Shown piece by piece: positions 17,538 to 26,851 of a DNA stretch of 64,000 bases. Source of the stretch: DYEP01 sp040755615 (lineage in GTDB: Bacteria; Bacillota; Sulfobacillia; DUSP01; DYEP01); NCBI GenBank assembly GCA_040755615.1, contig JBFMAL010000012.1, positions 1 through 64,000 of the forward strand. The letters run 5' to 3'. A program made the position numbers and the translations under genes. Each line of letters opens with the position of its first letter. Position 1 is the first letter of the stretch. A model generated the notes under the pieces. That model had not been told where the DNA came from. It searched no databases and worked only from the letters and a program-made list of their open reading frames with translations.

Positions 17538-17546
17538 AGGCAACTG

Positions 17547-17577
17547 TCGGTGGGCGGTGACTCACCACGCCCACCGA
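17547..17577 (+). terminator. Possible terminator hairpin
   Basis: TCGGTGGGCG (17547-17556) pairs perfectly with CGCCCACCGA (17568-17577). The following TGCTATGTTT is only weakly T-rich, so this is a probable but imperfect terminator of the LysM gene. Confidence 0.55.
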
Positions 17578-17713
17578 TGCTATGTTTAAGCCGATCGTAC
17601 GTGATCTCAGCGTCTCCTGCCTAAGCCTGCTGCTGAAGCGCCGCCGGAGCGACGGAGTTTGCACACAGGATGAGGCGCCCGCGCCAACGCCCTACGGGGT
17701 AGCAGCCCCCCTG

Positions 17714-17935
17714 TTATCGCGGCAAGTATCGTTCTAGCCTGAGGCTTTGGAAGAAGGTGGTGATCATCCTCGTCGGTCTGGGGATGGGTATATCCGCTAT
17801 AACCACAACGCCGTAAGCGGTGGACAGGAGCCACACCAGAGCTAACACTACCAGTTCACGCCACCATCGTTTCCGGATTAAGGATGGTGCCTCGATCACA
17901 GCGATCACGACCATCAGCAGGATGAACCAGAACAT
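17714..17935 (-). CDS. Small membrane protein of germination operon
   Basis: 73 residues; ATG after GAGGGGG. Two hydrophobic helices (FWFILLMVVIAVIEAP and VVLALVWLLSTAYGVVVIA) separated by a basic RKRWWRE turn, then a short basic tail. It lies 20 bases after gerC on the same strand. Similar short membrane proteins occur at the end of gerA-type operons in Clostridia, and accessory small subunits of germinant receptors are known, so a receptor-accessory role is inferred. Confidence 0.7.
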   Translation of the reverse strand: MFWFILLMVVIAVIEAPSLIRKRWWRELVVLALVWLLSTAYGVVVIADIPIPRPTRMITTFFQSLRLERYLPR

Positions 17936-17955
17936 GACAGTGCCCCCTCACTTGC

Positions 17956-19164
17956 CTAACGCGTCCTTAGCGTATTCATGATAAACCCCGGGCGGCAGAG
18001 ACTTGTTTCTACGGTAATCTCCACCGGCAGGCGCCTGAAGATGTCCTCCCACCGCCCGGCGACTTCCGCCCAAAGCTCTGGGTGTTTCCTGTACAAGAGA
18101 TTGCCAAACCCGAATACATCTGAGCCCAGCTCCTGTGCCTTGGCGAGCGCCATCTCTATATCGTTCCTCACTACCTCCGACAGCCTTCTCCTGATGAGAA
18201 GAACCGTCTCTTCGTCCGTCAGGTTGAGGTCGGGTACGATTCCTGCCGGACCGGATACTTCAGTTAGGGACACACCCATCTGCACCTTCACCTTCATCCT
18301 GACCTCCCGGCTATCTACCACAGGTTCAACCGTCGCGCTTGACGTGACTACCAACAGACTGGCCAGGCAACCCCCGGGCAACTCGACCAGCAGCAACCCA
18401 CGACGGTTTCGCGTCTTTACCCAGTTCCACCCCCTCGTCTCCCTTTCACCCATCCAGCCCACCAGCCGAGGTCCGCAGAATGCGGCTGATCCAAACATGT
18501 CCATGGGAGGTGTTCCCGGCATCTCAGTGGATTTGGATTCCGGTTCTGCAGTAGTTACCCTCACCCTGGGCAGCAGTATGTCCTGGCCGGGCCTCAAGTA
18601 CTCCACAACCTTGATCAGGAGCGGCTCGGACGTGCTCACTGCCATCCGGCGCCCGAACGTATTGATCATCCTGCCAATACCGGTAGCCGGTATAGACTCG
18701 GGCGGGAATTGTGCCCGCATCAGCTTGTCGAGGTCTCCTTCGACCACAGCGATGCCTGCCAAGAGGCGCAGCTGCCGTTCCCTCGTTACCATATCTACAA
18801 CCGGGTCTATCCCCTCCCTGGCTAGCCGCTCTGAGAGCAGGATGACCCGCACGTGCCCGAGGCTCAGCTCTCTCGTCATGACCCTGTGTAAGTTTTGCAG
18901 CGCTTGAGACAGCGTCTGTCCTTTTTCTGATTGGGTAAGGAACGGCTGTGCTGCGCCACCGCCTCCCCCGCCTTTATCCGACTGCGTCATCGCCGCCTGC
19001 GGCATAGGCGACTGGGCTATCACCAGGTAATTTCCTTCCTCGTCCACGTCAAAACCGAGGACCTGCACGTGTACCAGTTCTTCGGGCTCTCGTATGTCCC
19101 AACAGCCAGCCAGCAGTACGGAACAGAGTACGAGGGCCCAGGCGAACCTCGATACTGTCGGCAT
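17956..19164 (-). CDS. gerC: Germinant receptor subunit C (GerAC-type lipoprotein)
   Basis: 402 residues starting at ATG 19164, after GGAGGCGG. The signal sequence MPTVSRFAWALVLCSVLLAG leads to lipobox LAGC (Cys 21), then WDIREPEELVHVQVLG, the hallmark GerAC start. Middle and C-terminal domains (VDMVTRERQLRL; LNLTDEETVLLIRRRLSEVV; DVFGFGNLLYRKHP) match the Ger(x)C family. It is anchored to the inner spore membrane with GerA and GerB. Third gene of gerA-gerB-gerC. A forespore promoter is expected upstream of gerA. Confidence 0.93.
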   Translation of the reverse strand: MPTVSRFAWALVLCSVLLAGCWDIREPEELVHVQVLGFDVDEEGNYLVIAQSPMPQAAMTQSDKGGGGGGAAQPFLTQSEKGQTLSQALQNLHRVMTRELSLGHVRVILLSERLAREGIDPVVDMVTRERQLRLLAGIAVVEGDLDKLMRAQFPPESIPATGIGRMINTFGRRMAVSTSEPLLIKVVEYLRPGQDILLPRVRVTTAEPESKSTEMPGTPPMDMFGSAAFCGPRLVGWMGERETRGWNWVKTRNRRGLLLVELPGGCLASLLVVTSSATVEPVVDSREVRMKVKVQMGVSLTEVSGPAGIVPDLNLTDEETVLLIRRRLSEVVRNDIEMALAKAQELGSDVFGFGNLLYRKHPELWAEVAGRWEDIFRRLPVEITVETSLCRPGFIMNTLRTR

Positions 19165-19180
19165 CGCACCGCCTCCTGAT

Positions 19181-20266
19181 CTACAGTCGCCTGATGAGAT
19201 ATGCGGCCCAGAGAAGCAGGAATGGTACAAACATGATGACGGTGATGTAAGGGAATATCACCTCGGGGCGAAACAGTGCGAGCACTTCGAAAACGTCATC
19301 ATAGCCGTGTACCGCTAGCAACGCCCACACCACGGCCATGGGCGCCACCAATGGCCGGTAATCTCTGAGGCCGAAAAGCTGAGACATGCCTCGTGAGCCG
19401 CAGTAAAGGAACAACGTCACGTCGATGAGCAGCCCAAATCCCCATGCTATGGTCCCGAAGACATCTACGCGCTCAAGGAACCTGGGGGCGAGCTCCAAGG
19501 ACCGGGTCATCAGGAAGAAGGGAAATACGGTCCTTGAACCCAGTTCGGGGCCTAACGTACCCACAACTGTCACTGCTGCCAGCACCAGCACCACCCCATT
19601 CAGCAGCGCAGCAAGGATGGCTGCGGACACGGCCTTCTTAGGCGCGGTAAGCACCGGCACGAGCATGGAAATGCCAATGAACTGAGCCCCCACGGCAATG
19701 GGCGTGATCGTTCCCGATAGCACAGGTCCCACGCCCCGGGCAAGAACAGGCTCTAAATTGGCCGCGTCTATGCGCCGCATGGCCACCAGCATGCTCGCAA
19801 TCACAAAAGCGGTAAAGAGGAAGATAAGCGCGTCCGCCAGCCGGCCTAATGACTCAATCCCCTGGTACACGATAAGGCTGGCGAGCACGACCATCGAGGA
19901 CACAATGAAAAGCAGGGGCGTGTTTGGAAGGTATCCAGTAACCAACACCTCTGCATAAAGCCTTGAGTCGGTGGCTGCGATGTGCAAAAACAGCCAAAGA
20001 AAGCCCAGCGAAATAAGGCCACCGAGGTATTTCCCAAGGAGTTTCCGGCTGTATTCGATTACGGTCATCTCAGGGAATCTGGCGCCCAGGGCAGCTATAC
20101 CGACGGCGATAACTACCGTGACGAAGAGCGTCAATAGGGCGGAAGCCCATGCGTCCTGACCCGCGTTCCCGCTAGTAAGTACGGGCAAGGTGGCGATGAT
20201 AAAGGTGGTCCGGATCATGAAAATTATAAATCCCATTTGCCGGTTGGCGATCCTCTCAACTCTCAT
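19181..20266 (-). CDS. gerB: Germinant receptor subunit B (spore permease)
   Basis: 361 residues with about ten membrane helices, of the APC-like GerAB/YndE spore germination family. RIANRQMGFIIFMIRTTFIIA at the N terminus, FPEMTVIEYSRKLLGKYLGG and the LGPELGSRTVFPFF region are typical. GerB binds the germinant amino acid or sugar in the inner spore membrane. Its start overlaps the gerA stop by four bases. Confidence 0.93.
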   Translation of the reverse strand: MRVERIANRQMGFIIFMIRTTFIIATLPVLTSGNAGQDAWASALLTLFVTVVIAVGIAALGARFPEMTVIEYSRKLLGKYLGGLISLGFLWLFLHIAATDSRLYAEVLVTGYLPNTPLLFIVSSMVVLASLIVYQGIESLGRLADALIFLFTAFVIASMLVAMRRIDAANLEPVLARGVGPVLSGTITPIAVGAQFIGISMLVPVLTAPKKAVSAAILAALLNGVVLVLAAVTVVGTLGPELGSRTVFPFFLMTRSLELAPRFLERVDVFGTIAWGFGLLIDVTLFLYCGSRGMSQLFGLRDYRPLVAPMAVVWALLAVHGYDDVFEVLALFRPEVIFPYITVIMFVPFLLLWAAYLIRRL

Positions 20267-21888
20267 CTCTTTTCCTTTTCCTCTTTCTCTATGCTCTGCC
20301 GCGGCCTTCTGCCCCCGGCAGCGCGGACTGGCTCCCTGAGGGCCTCAAGGAAGGGTCGCTTCGTCATACTCCACCACCATGTTCTCAGGAATACGTCCTT
20401 GAAATCGCTCAGAATGAGCGGACCTGCCGGGGCGAAATACGGGTAACCAAAAGACCGCAGCCCGATAAGGTAGATGATTACCGCCAAGAAGGCGAATTGA
20501 ATGCCGAAAAGCCCGAAAGTGCCGCCGAAAATGATGAAGACGAACCTGAACAGCCTCGCCGCTATGCCGTAGGAAAAGGTAGGTACCGTAAATGAGGCGA
20601 TGGCTGTGAGCGCCACGATGATGACAACCGGGGGTGATACAAGCCCCGCCCGTATCGCAGCATCTCCCAGCACCAGCGCTCCGACGATGCTGATGGCAGG
20701 CCCGATGGCGCGCGGGAGCCGGATGCCCGCTTCCCTGAGGAGCTCAAATACCATTTCCATGACGAGCACCTCGAACAGTACAGGAAACGGTACGCCTTCT
20801 TTGGACGCGCTGATACTGATCAAAAGGTCCGTGGGAAACAGCTCGTTGTGGAAGGTCAAAGCAGCCACGTAAAACCCTGGCAGCACCACGGACATCCAGA
20901 ACCCCACTACACGGAGCAGCCTGAGGAAGGCGCCGATCGGCACTTTCTCGTAATAGTCGTCGGGGGCCTGGGTGAGCATGAAGAAGTTCATCGGGACCAC
21001 TAACACGAATGGCGTGGCCTGGGTGAAGATGGCTACCCTGCCTTCAAGCAGCATGCTCGCCACCCTGTCGGGCCTTTCCGTCCTGAATATGGTAGGGAAT
21101 ACCGAAAAGGGATTGTCCTCGATGAATTCCTCTACGTAGCCGCTCTCGAGGATACCGTCTATCTTTATCCTCCGCACCCTCTGACGTACTTCCTGGACAA
21201 GTTCTTCGCTCGCCAGTCCCTTAATATACATGATGGCCACCTGGGTCCGGGTCAGGTCCCCCAGCGTGAATTGCTCCATCCACAGGTTCGGCGTCCTGAC
21301 CCTCCGTCTTATCATGGAGACGTTCGTTTCTATGCTCTCCACAAAACCCTCTCTGGGGCCGCGGATCACAGTCTCCGACGCGGGCTCCTGCACCGCCCGG
21401 GTGGCAAAGCCCTGGGTATTCAGTGTGAGCGCCTTAGCCGTCCCATCAAAGAGCACCGCGGCGTGGCCCTGCGCCAGGTTCGTCCACATGTTATCGAAGT
21501 TCGTCACTTCCATTACATCCGATGACTGGGCCAGCCTATCTCTGAACTCGCTGAATATGGTGTGCCTGGACGCATTACCCACCGGGGACTCGAGCAAGCC
21601 CAGTGTGAGCACGTTAGTGATGCGCTCAAGGAGCACCGTGTCAACAAACCCCTTGATGTGGATGAGCGCCGCGGGTATCCGGCCGCGGCCCACTTTTAGC
21701 CGCCTCGTGATCACATCGCTCGACGGGCCCACGACCGCCCTCAGCATCTCCAGGTTATCCTCCAGTGAGGCCACAAGGGGCAGTTGCTTTTCAACGGCCT
21801 CTCGCCGACTGATGTCCAACCGGTCGTCTTTCAGTTCGCTGAGGCCCGGGTCTGACTGTCTATGAAAGAGGTTTCTGAAAAACCGCAT
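20263..21888 (-). CDS. gerA: Germinant receptor subunit A
   Basis: About 541 residues. ATG 21888 (MRFFRNLFHRQSDPG) is preferred because GGGAG lies nine bases upstream; an upstream ATG at 21945 lacks a site. The N-terminal cytoplasmic region contains the GerA family blocks VKVGRGRIPAALIHIKGFVD-type and ESNVxFIRRRVRTPNL-type sequence, and the C terminus carries membrane helices (VVLPGFYVAALTFHNELFPT; PTFSYGIAARLFRF). Oligomers form a nutrient-gated ion channel in the spore membrane. A 14-bp tandem duplication lies just upstream. Confidence 0.94.
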   Translation of the reverse strand: MRFFRNLFHRQSDPGLSELKDDRLDISRREAVEKQLPLVASLEDNLEMLRAVVGPSSDVITRRLKVGRGRIPAALIHIKGFVDTVLLERITNVLTLGLLESPVGNASRHTIFSEFRDRLAQSSDVMEVTNFDNMWTNLAQGHAAVLFDGTAKALTLNTQGFATRAVQEPASETVIRGPREGFVESIETNVSMIRRRVRTPNLWMEQFTLGDLTRTQVAIMYIKGLASEELVQEVRQRVRRIKIDGILESGYVEEFIEDNPFSVFPTIFRTERPDRVASMLLEGRVAIFTQATPFVLVVPMNFFMLTQAPDDYYEKVPIGAFLRLLRVVGFWMSVVLPGFYVAALTFHNELFPTDLLISISASKEGVPFPVLFEVLVMEMVFELLREAGIRLPRAIGPAISIVGALVLGDAAIRAGLVSPPVVIIVALTAIASFTVPTFSYGIAARLFRFVFIIFGGTFGLFGIQFAFLAVIIYLIGLRSFGYPYFAPAGPLILSDFKDVFLRTWWWSMTKRPFLEALREPVRAAGGRRPRQSIEKEEKEKR

Positions 21889-21900
21889 GCTCGGCATCTC

Positions 21901-21928
21901 CCGCACATCTGTTACCGCACATCTGTTA
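21901..21928. repeat. 14-bp perfect tandem duplication in gerA leader
   Basis: CCGCACATCTGTTA occurs twice head to tail (21901-21914 and 21915-21928), 13 bases upstream of the chosen gerA start. It is probably a slippage product. It may alter leader length or spacing from the promoter. Confidence 0.85.
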
Positions 21929-22112
21929 AATGATAATATCTGCAACTTGAGTAGAATTTAGCAGTCCGGGCAAAAAAAGTAGGGCTCACTCGATGGGGAC
22001 TGGTGGCGTGCCGCGAAGAGGAAGGGGGAAGGAAATGTCGGGGAAAGGTCGAATCTGGAATCTCAATGATTGACCAGTCCAGGCCTTCCATTGGCCGTCA
22101 GGAGGAGTTTGT

Positions 22113-24101
22113 ATGCGTTGGTACCGAAGCGTGTGCCCGCTTGACTGCTTCGCTCATTGCGGTCTGCTCGTGGCGGCGGACCGCGGGAAAGTGGTGAGCG
22201 TGAAAGGAGACCCCGATCACCCCCTCACGAAGGGGCTTGTGTGCAGTAAGGCAAAAAAGCACGTGGAGCGCACGTACAGCCCTGAGAGAATCCTTACGCC
22301 TCTTGCCCGGGAGGGTCAGGGATTCAGGCGGATCACCTGGGACGAGGCATACGACACAATCGCAGAAAGACTGAGTCGCATCAAACAGCGGTACGGCAGC
22401 CTTGCGCTACTGCATCATGATGGTTCCGGCTATGAGGGCATACTGTCAAACCTCGCAATGAGATTCTGCAACGCCTATGGAGGTCCCACGCTGCCCGAAG
22501 GCAGTACCTGCTGGGGAGCAGGCTATGCGGCCCAGACGTATGATTTCGGTGCGCCCGGTACCCATGACTGGTCTGATCTTTCAAACTCCCGCTGCATTGT
22601 GCTCTGGGGAAGGGATCCGTCGAGGACCAACATCCACGCTATACCCCACATCCGGAAGGCTCAACGGAACGGGACCAAGCTTTTGGTAATCAACCCGCTG
22701 AGCATAGACACACCGGGCGAGCCGGACCTTCATATCGCCCCGCGCCCGGGTACGGACGGCGCACTTGCACTTGCCATGGCTCACGTGATGATTAGCGAAG
22801 GGCTGATTGACTGGGAGTTCATATCACAGCACGTGCACGGTTTCCCTGAGTATAGCCGGCTTGTTGACGGCTTTACACCCGGCAGGGCGGCCGAAATTTG
22901 CGATGTGCCTGAAGCGTCCATACGGAAGGCAGCGAGGATGTACGCCACGCACAAGCCGTCCGCCATTCTCCTTGGCTACGGTCTTCAGCGCTACTCCAAC
23001 GGAGGACAGACTGTGCGCGCGATCGATGCCCTCTGCGCCATCACGGGAAACATCGGGGTGCCTGGCGGGGGAGCAAGCTACGCTCACAGCGGCTGGAAAC
23101 ACATCCTGGGCAACGTGAAGGGGAACCATCTCGCCCAGTCGCGGCGTACCATCCCGTGGCCGCGCCTGGGAACCGGCATCATGGAAGCGGATGACCCGCC
23201 CATCCGGGCAATCCTTGTAACGCGCTCAAATCCAGTAACCCAGCTCGCCCATACCGCCCGGGTGGAATCCGCATTTGCCCAGGCAGAGTTCGTTGTGGTT
23301 GTGGACTTCTTTATGAACGATACGGCCGCGCTCGCAGACGTCGTCCTGCCTCCTGCAGGCCCGTTTGAACACGAGGACGTAGTCTGCAACTCGTGGAACC
23401 CGTATATCGCTCTCGCCCCTCGGATCATCCCGCCTCTTGGGGAGGCCCGGCCGGACGCGCAAATCTTCTGCGACCTGGCCAGGCACATGGGGCTTTCCGC
23501 CTTCGGGTCGACGGATCCGGGAGAATGGTTGAAGGAAGCGCTGGCACCCGCAGCTTTGTACGGTATAAGTCTTGAACGCCTGAAACAAGGGCCTATCAGA
23601 CACCCGCTCATCGGCCCTGTCGCGTGGCAGGACCGAAAGTTCCCGACGCCAAGCGGGAAATATGAGTTGTACTCGGATCTGGCAGCTCAAAAGGGCATAA
23701 ATCCGCTGCCTGATTACGTCCCGGCTGCAGAGGCGGGAGCGCCGGCAGCGGGCTACACACTGCACCTGCTAACACCGCACCACCGGGACTACCTGCACTC
23801 CCAGTTCGTCAACCTCGGAAACGAGGGAGACGAACTGCTCGCACCGATCGTGTGGCTGCACCCTCGGGCGGCCAGAGAGCGCGGACTTACAGACGGAGAC
23901 CGCGTGACGGTCAGCACGCCTCGTGGCACGTTGTCCGCCACCGTACGGCTCACGGACAGCCAAAGGGAGGATACGGCTGTTATCTTCCAGGGCGGGTGGC
24001 GGAAGTTCGGTGCGGGGGTCAACCTGCTAACGCCGGAGCGCGAATCTGACATGGGGCTTACCATCCCTTACTACGACTGCCTCTGTGAAGTTCAGGGCTG
24101 A
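22113..24101 (+). CDS. Molybdopterin-dependent oxidoreductase, catalytic subunit
   Basis: 662 residues, ATG after CAGGAGGAGTTTGT. DMSO-reductase superfamily. An N-terminal 4Fe-4S site is formed by Cys8, Cys12, Cys16 and Cys44 (VCPLDCFAHC ... GLVCSK). Cys133 in EGSTCWGAG is the likely Mo ligand. MGD-binding blocks include LWGRDPSRTN, INPLSIDTPG, the N-P-V-T-Q-L-A-H stretch (near 373) and the C-terminal domain around LTDGDRVTVSTPRGTL. There is no Tat signal, so it is cytoplasmic. Physiological substrate cannot be assigned. Electron-transfer partner genes are missing; degenerate coding traces follow directly (24105-24365). Confidence 0.9.
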   Translation: MRWYRSVCPLDCFAHCGLLVAADRGKVVSVKGDPDHPLTKGLVCSKAKKHVERTYSPERILTPLAREGQGFRRITWDEAYDTIAERLSRIKQRYGSLALLHHDGSGYEGILSNLAMRFCNAYGGPTLPEGSTCWGAGYAAQTYDFGAPGTHDWSDLSNSRCIVLWGRDPSRTNIHAIPHIRKAQRNGTKLLVINPLSIDTPGEPDLHIAPRPGTDGALALAMAHVMISEGLIDWEFISQHVHGFPEYSRLVDGFTPGRAAEICDVPEASIRKAARMYATHKPSAILLGYGLQRYSNGGQTVRAIDALCAITGNIGVPGGGASYAHSGWKHILGNVKGNHLAQSRRTIPWPRLGTGIMEADDPPIRAILVTRSNPVTQLAHTARVESAFAQAEFVVVVDFFMNDTAALADVVLPPAGPFEHEDVVCNSWNPYIALAPRIIPPLGEARPDAQIFCDLARHMGLSAFGSTDPGEWLKEALAPAALYGISLERLKQGPIRHPLIGPVAWQDRKFPTPSGKYELYSDLAAQKGINPLPDYVPAAEAGAPAAGYTLHLLTPHHRDYLHSQFVNLGNEGDELLAPIVWLHPRAARERGLTDGDRVTVSTPRGTLSATVRLTDSQREDTAVIFQGGWRKFGAGVNLLTPERESDMGLTIPYYDCLCEVQG

Positions 24102-24104
24102 CGG

Positions 24105-24365
24105 TTGGTTTTTGACGAAGGGCCGTACCTCACCGGAAGGCTGCCCATCACGCAGTTTATCGTCCACGGCGGTGAGCACTGAGGGGCAAGGGGGATCTTT
24201 TTGCTCAAACCAGACATCCGAAAGAAAGTTGCGGTAGACATCTTTGTATACTTCACTGCTGGAAGCGCGGGAACAAATTGTAAGTGGCGTACGTCTTCTG
24301 TGTATATCGGATATCCTGCGGAGGCGGCCAATGCTTCGACTTCATTACTTTCTGGAGTGATGTGA
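24105..24365 (+). pseudogene. Remnants between oxidoreductase and ABC genes
   Basis: Two short frames are visible. TTG 24105 to TGA 24182 gives 25 residues (including GPYLTGRLPITQFIVHGG). TTG 24201 to TGA 24365 gives 54 residues after GGGGG (6-base spacing), beginning LLKPDIRKKVAVDIFVYFTA, and its stop abuts the next gene. The second opening resembles the first membrane helix of NrfD/DmsC-type anchor subunits, which normally accompany such molybdoenzymes. My inference is that an iron-sulfur subunit and an anchor were deleted, leaving these ends. The family resemblance is weak. Confidence 0.35.
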
Positions 24366-25121
24366 ATGGTCCTAGTAGAGCTTAACGGTATTCGTCGTGT
24401 CTACCGGCTGGGCCGCATTGAAGTGCACGCACTTCGCGGCGTGTCGGTGCACATAGAGAAGGGGGAGTTCGTGTCTATCATGGGACCCTCGGGTTCCGGC
24501 AAGTCCACTCTCCTGAACATCCTCGGGTGCCTGGACCGGCCCACATCAGGAGAGTTCAGGCTCTTAGGAAAGGACGTAACGCACCTCAGTGACAACAGCC
24601 TGTCCGAATTGCGCAACCGTTTCTTTGGTTTCGTGTTTCAATCCTTCAACCTGCTCCATCATTTCACCGCCAGGGAAAACGTGGAATTACCATTGGTCTA
24701 CCGCGGCGTGGGCGCGAGGGAGCGTAGAGTGCGGGCGATCGAAGCCCTGGAAAGCCTCGGACTCGGAGACCGCGTGAATCACCGGCCTACCGAACTCTCG
24801 GGCGGTGAGCAACAGCGCGTGGCCCTGGCGCGCGCTTTGGTCGCTGAGCCATCGGTGATCCTCGCCGACGAACCCACAGGTAACCTGGACAGCCGTACCG
24901 GGGCAGACATTATGGCCATCTTCCAGCGGCTCAATGAGGAACGTGGCATCACCATCATCCAGGTGACGCACGAGGAGAGTATCGCCCGCCATGGCCGCAG
25001 GATCCTGTACATGCGTGACGGGCTCCTTGAGCAGGAAGAGAGAGTGCACCAGCCGTTGCGCGCTGAGGAATTCGTATCCGTTGGAAATGTTGAGGCCAGA
25101 CAGGAGGGGCGATCATGGTAA
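24366..25121 (+). CDS. ABC transporter ATP-binding protein (MacB/LolD type)
   Basis: 251 residues. Walker A GPSGSGKS at 40-47, Q-loop FVFQSFNLL, signature LSGGEQQR near 143-150, Walker B VILADEPTGNLD and switch His in VTHEE. The ALRGVSVHIEKGEF...GCLDRPTSGE pattern is typical of the MacB/LolD/FtsE-like subfamily that partners with FtsX-fold permeases. It overlaps the adaptor gene by 7 bases, and a cognate permease follows, so this is one MacAB-like export or lipoprotein-handling system. Confidence 0.95.
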   Translation: MVLVELNGIRRVYRLGRIEVHALRGVSVHIEKGEFVSIMGPSGSGKSTLLNILGCLDRPTSGEFRLLGKDVTHLSDNSLSELRNRFFGFVFQSFNLLHHFTARENVELPLVYRGVGARERRVRAIEALESLGLGDRVNHRPTELSGGEQQRVALARALVAEPSVILADEPTGNLDSRTGADIMAIFQRLNEERGITIIQVTHEESIARHGRRILYMRDGLLEQEERVHQPLRAEEFVSVGNVEARQEGRSW

Positions 25122-26806
25122 GGAATATTCTGGCTACAGTGGTAGTGCTCGCAATCGTGATCACAGGAGCAGTATACGCGTACCGGCAGATGCTTCCGGC
25201 ACAACCTGCTGACACTGCGGTAAGGTATGCGACTGCGGAGGTCAGGCGCGGTGATATATCCGTGGGCATCACTGCGCGCGGCATCCTGAATCCCCCGTGG
25301 GGCGGCACAATTCAAACGCCCTACCCCAAAGGCCCGATGCCCGGCGACTTCTTGCGCGGCTTCATCGTAACAGACGTCCTGGTCAAAGAGGGGGACCCTG
25401 TCAAATTCGGGCAGCCTGTTATCACGCTTGCCATGGCAGACCTGGATTCTACTATTCAACGGGTGGCGGATGAACTCAACCAGAAACTACAGAACCTCGC
25501 GGAACGCCTGGGTGTACCGGTCTCCGAGGTGAGGAACGTAAACCCGGCAAGAGGCATTACGCTTCGGGCACCCGTAGGCGGCCGCATCGTCGGTCTTTCG
25601 ATAGCAGAAGGAAGCAAGATCACACAGGGTACTGCCGTCGCCCGGATCGTTGATGATTCACGGTGGGTAATGACCGCAAAGCTCACCCCAGGCGAGTTCA
25701 GTTCGGTCAAACAGGGCGACCGTGTGCTCGTTCGCTTCCAGGAGTTTGAAGGTCTGACCGAGGCGCGGATTGTGAAGGTAAACCCGAACCCGGTCCCCGA
25801 GAAGTCGAGCAACCTGATTGAGAGCTGGGACCGGAGCGGGAGCACCTCAGACACCGTCCAGTTTGTGTATACAGTAGTAATCGAAGGCGCGAACCCTGGC
25901 CTGATCCGCCCGGGCATGATGGCACAGCTTGCGCTGCCTCCGGCGGACAGCACTTCAACGGACCTGACTCAGCTTTCCATGAGCTCCAGCTGGCTCCGGT
26001 ATATCGCTACGGTTGACAGCTACAAGAACGAGGAACAGGTCATAAGTACTGCAAGCGGCAATGTGACACGCGTCTTCGTTCAGGATATGGACACTGTAAA
26101 GCCTGGAGATCCCATCGCCCTCCTGTCCGGTGAGGAGACTCAGTTCGCCATCGAGCGCGACCTGGAACAGATCAAGTCGCTCGAGCTGCAGCTACAGTCG
26201 GCACGCTCATTCGCCAATGAGCTGACGGTGCTCGCTCCCATGGACGGTATCGTCGCGGAAATTCAAGTGCAGCCAGGACGCCAAATTGAACCGTGGTCAT
26301 ACCTCGGTCGTATCTATGACCCGGCCCAGATGCAGATGATGGTTCAAGTAGACGACACTGACGTACTGCACGTCCAGCAGGGAGCCACAGTCAAGGTAAC
26401 GCTGGACGCGCTCCCTGGCGAGGTGTTTGAAGGCAGGGTCACCAGCGTATCCACCTCAGGCAGGGATCAAAGCGGTATCACCTACTTCTACGTGTGGATT
26501 GAAGTAAAGGGTAATGAGAAAGTACGTCCGGGAATGCAGGCCCAGGCATACATCGAAGCGGGCAGAGCTCAGAATGTGCTGATCATCCCGCTCGAGGCGC
26601 TGTTCCAGGAAGACAGGCAATACAAGGTGGAAATCTTGGAAGACGGCATGCCCGTTACAGTAGTGGTACAGGTCGGCCTGATGAGTGAGTTTGAGGCGGA
26701 AATAAAGAGCGGCCTCGAGGAAGGCCAACTGGTTATCACGGGCAGCACCCGCGACATATTACCAAGTCGTAGCGCACCCGACAGTCTGTTCAAGAAAGCC
26801 GACTGA
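25115..26806 (+). CDS. Membrane-fusion (HlyD/MacA-like) adaptor
   Basis: 563 residues, ATG after GGAGGGGCGATC. One N-terminal membrane anchor (ILATVVVLAIVITGAVYAY), then an unusually long extracellular part with two lipoyl-like halves: GFIVTDVLVKEGDPVKFGQP with APVGGRIVGLSIAEGSKI, and again NVTRVFVQDMDTVKPGDPIA with APMDGIVAEIQVQPGRQI. A beta-barrel/MP domain carries the C-terminal VRPGMQAQAYIEAGRAQNVL. The duplication makes it longer than typical MacA (about 380 aa). It works with the ATPase and permease on either side. Confidence 0.9.
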   Translation: MVRNILATVVVLAIVITGAVYAYRQMLPAQPADTAVRYATAEVRRGDISVGITARGILNPPWGGTIQTPYPKGPMPGDFLRGFIVTDVLVKEGDPVKFGQPVITLAMADLDSTIQRVADELNQKLQNLAERLGVPVSEVRNVNPARGITLRAPVGGRIVGLSIAEGSKITQGTAVARIVDDSRWVMTAKLTPGEFSSVKQGDRVLVRFQEFEGLTEARIVKVNPNPVPEKSSNLIESWDRSGSTSDTVQFVYTVVIEGANPGLIRPGMMAQLALPPADSTSTDLTQLSMSSSWLRYIATVDSYKNEEQVISTASGNVTRVFVQDMDTVKPGDPIALLSGEETQFAIERDLEQIKSLELQLQSARSFANELTVLAPMDGIVAEIQVQPGRQIEPWSYLGRIYDPAQMQMMVQVDDTDVLHVQQGATVKVTLDALPGEVFEGRVTSVSTSGRDQSGITYFYVWIEVKGNEKVRPGMQAQAYIEAGRAQNVLIIPLEALFQEDRQYKVEILEDGMPVTVVVQVGLMSEFEAEIKSGLEEGQLVITGSTRDILPSRSAPDSLFKKAD

Positions 26807-26851
26807 CCGGGCAACAGGCACTTTGGTAAGTGTGAGTAAGGAGGGACACGC

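Noticed and set aside
21889..21990. Sigma-G promoter for gerA
   Set aside because: A TATTATC-like -10 is present but the -35 element is unconvincing, so no promoter was listed.
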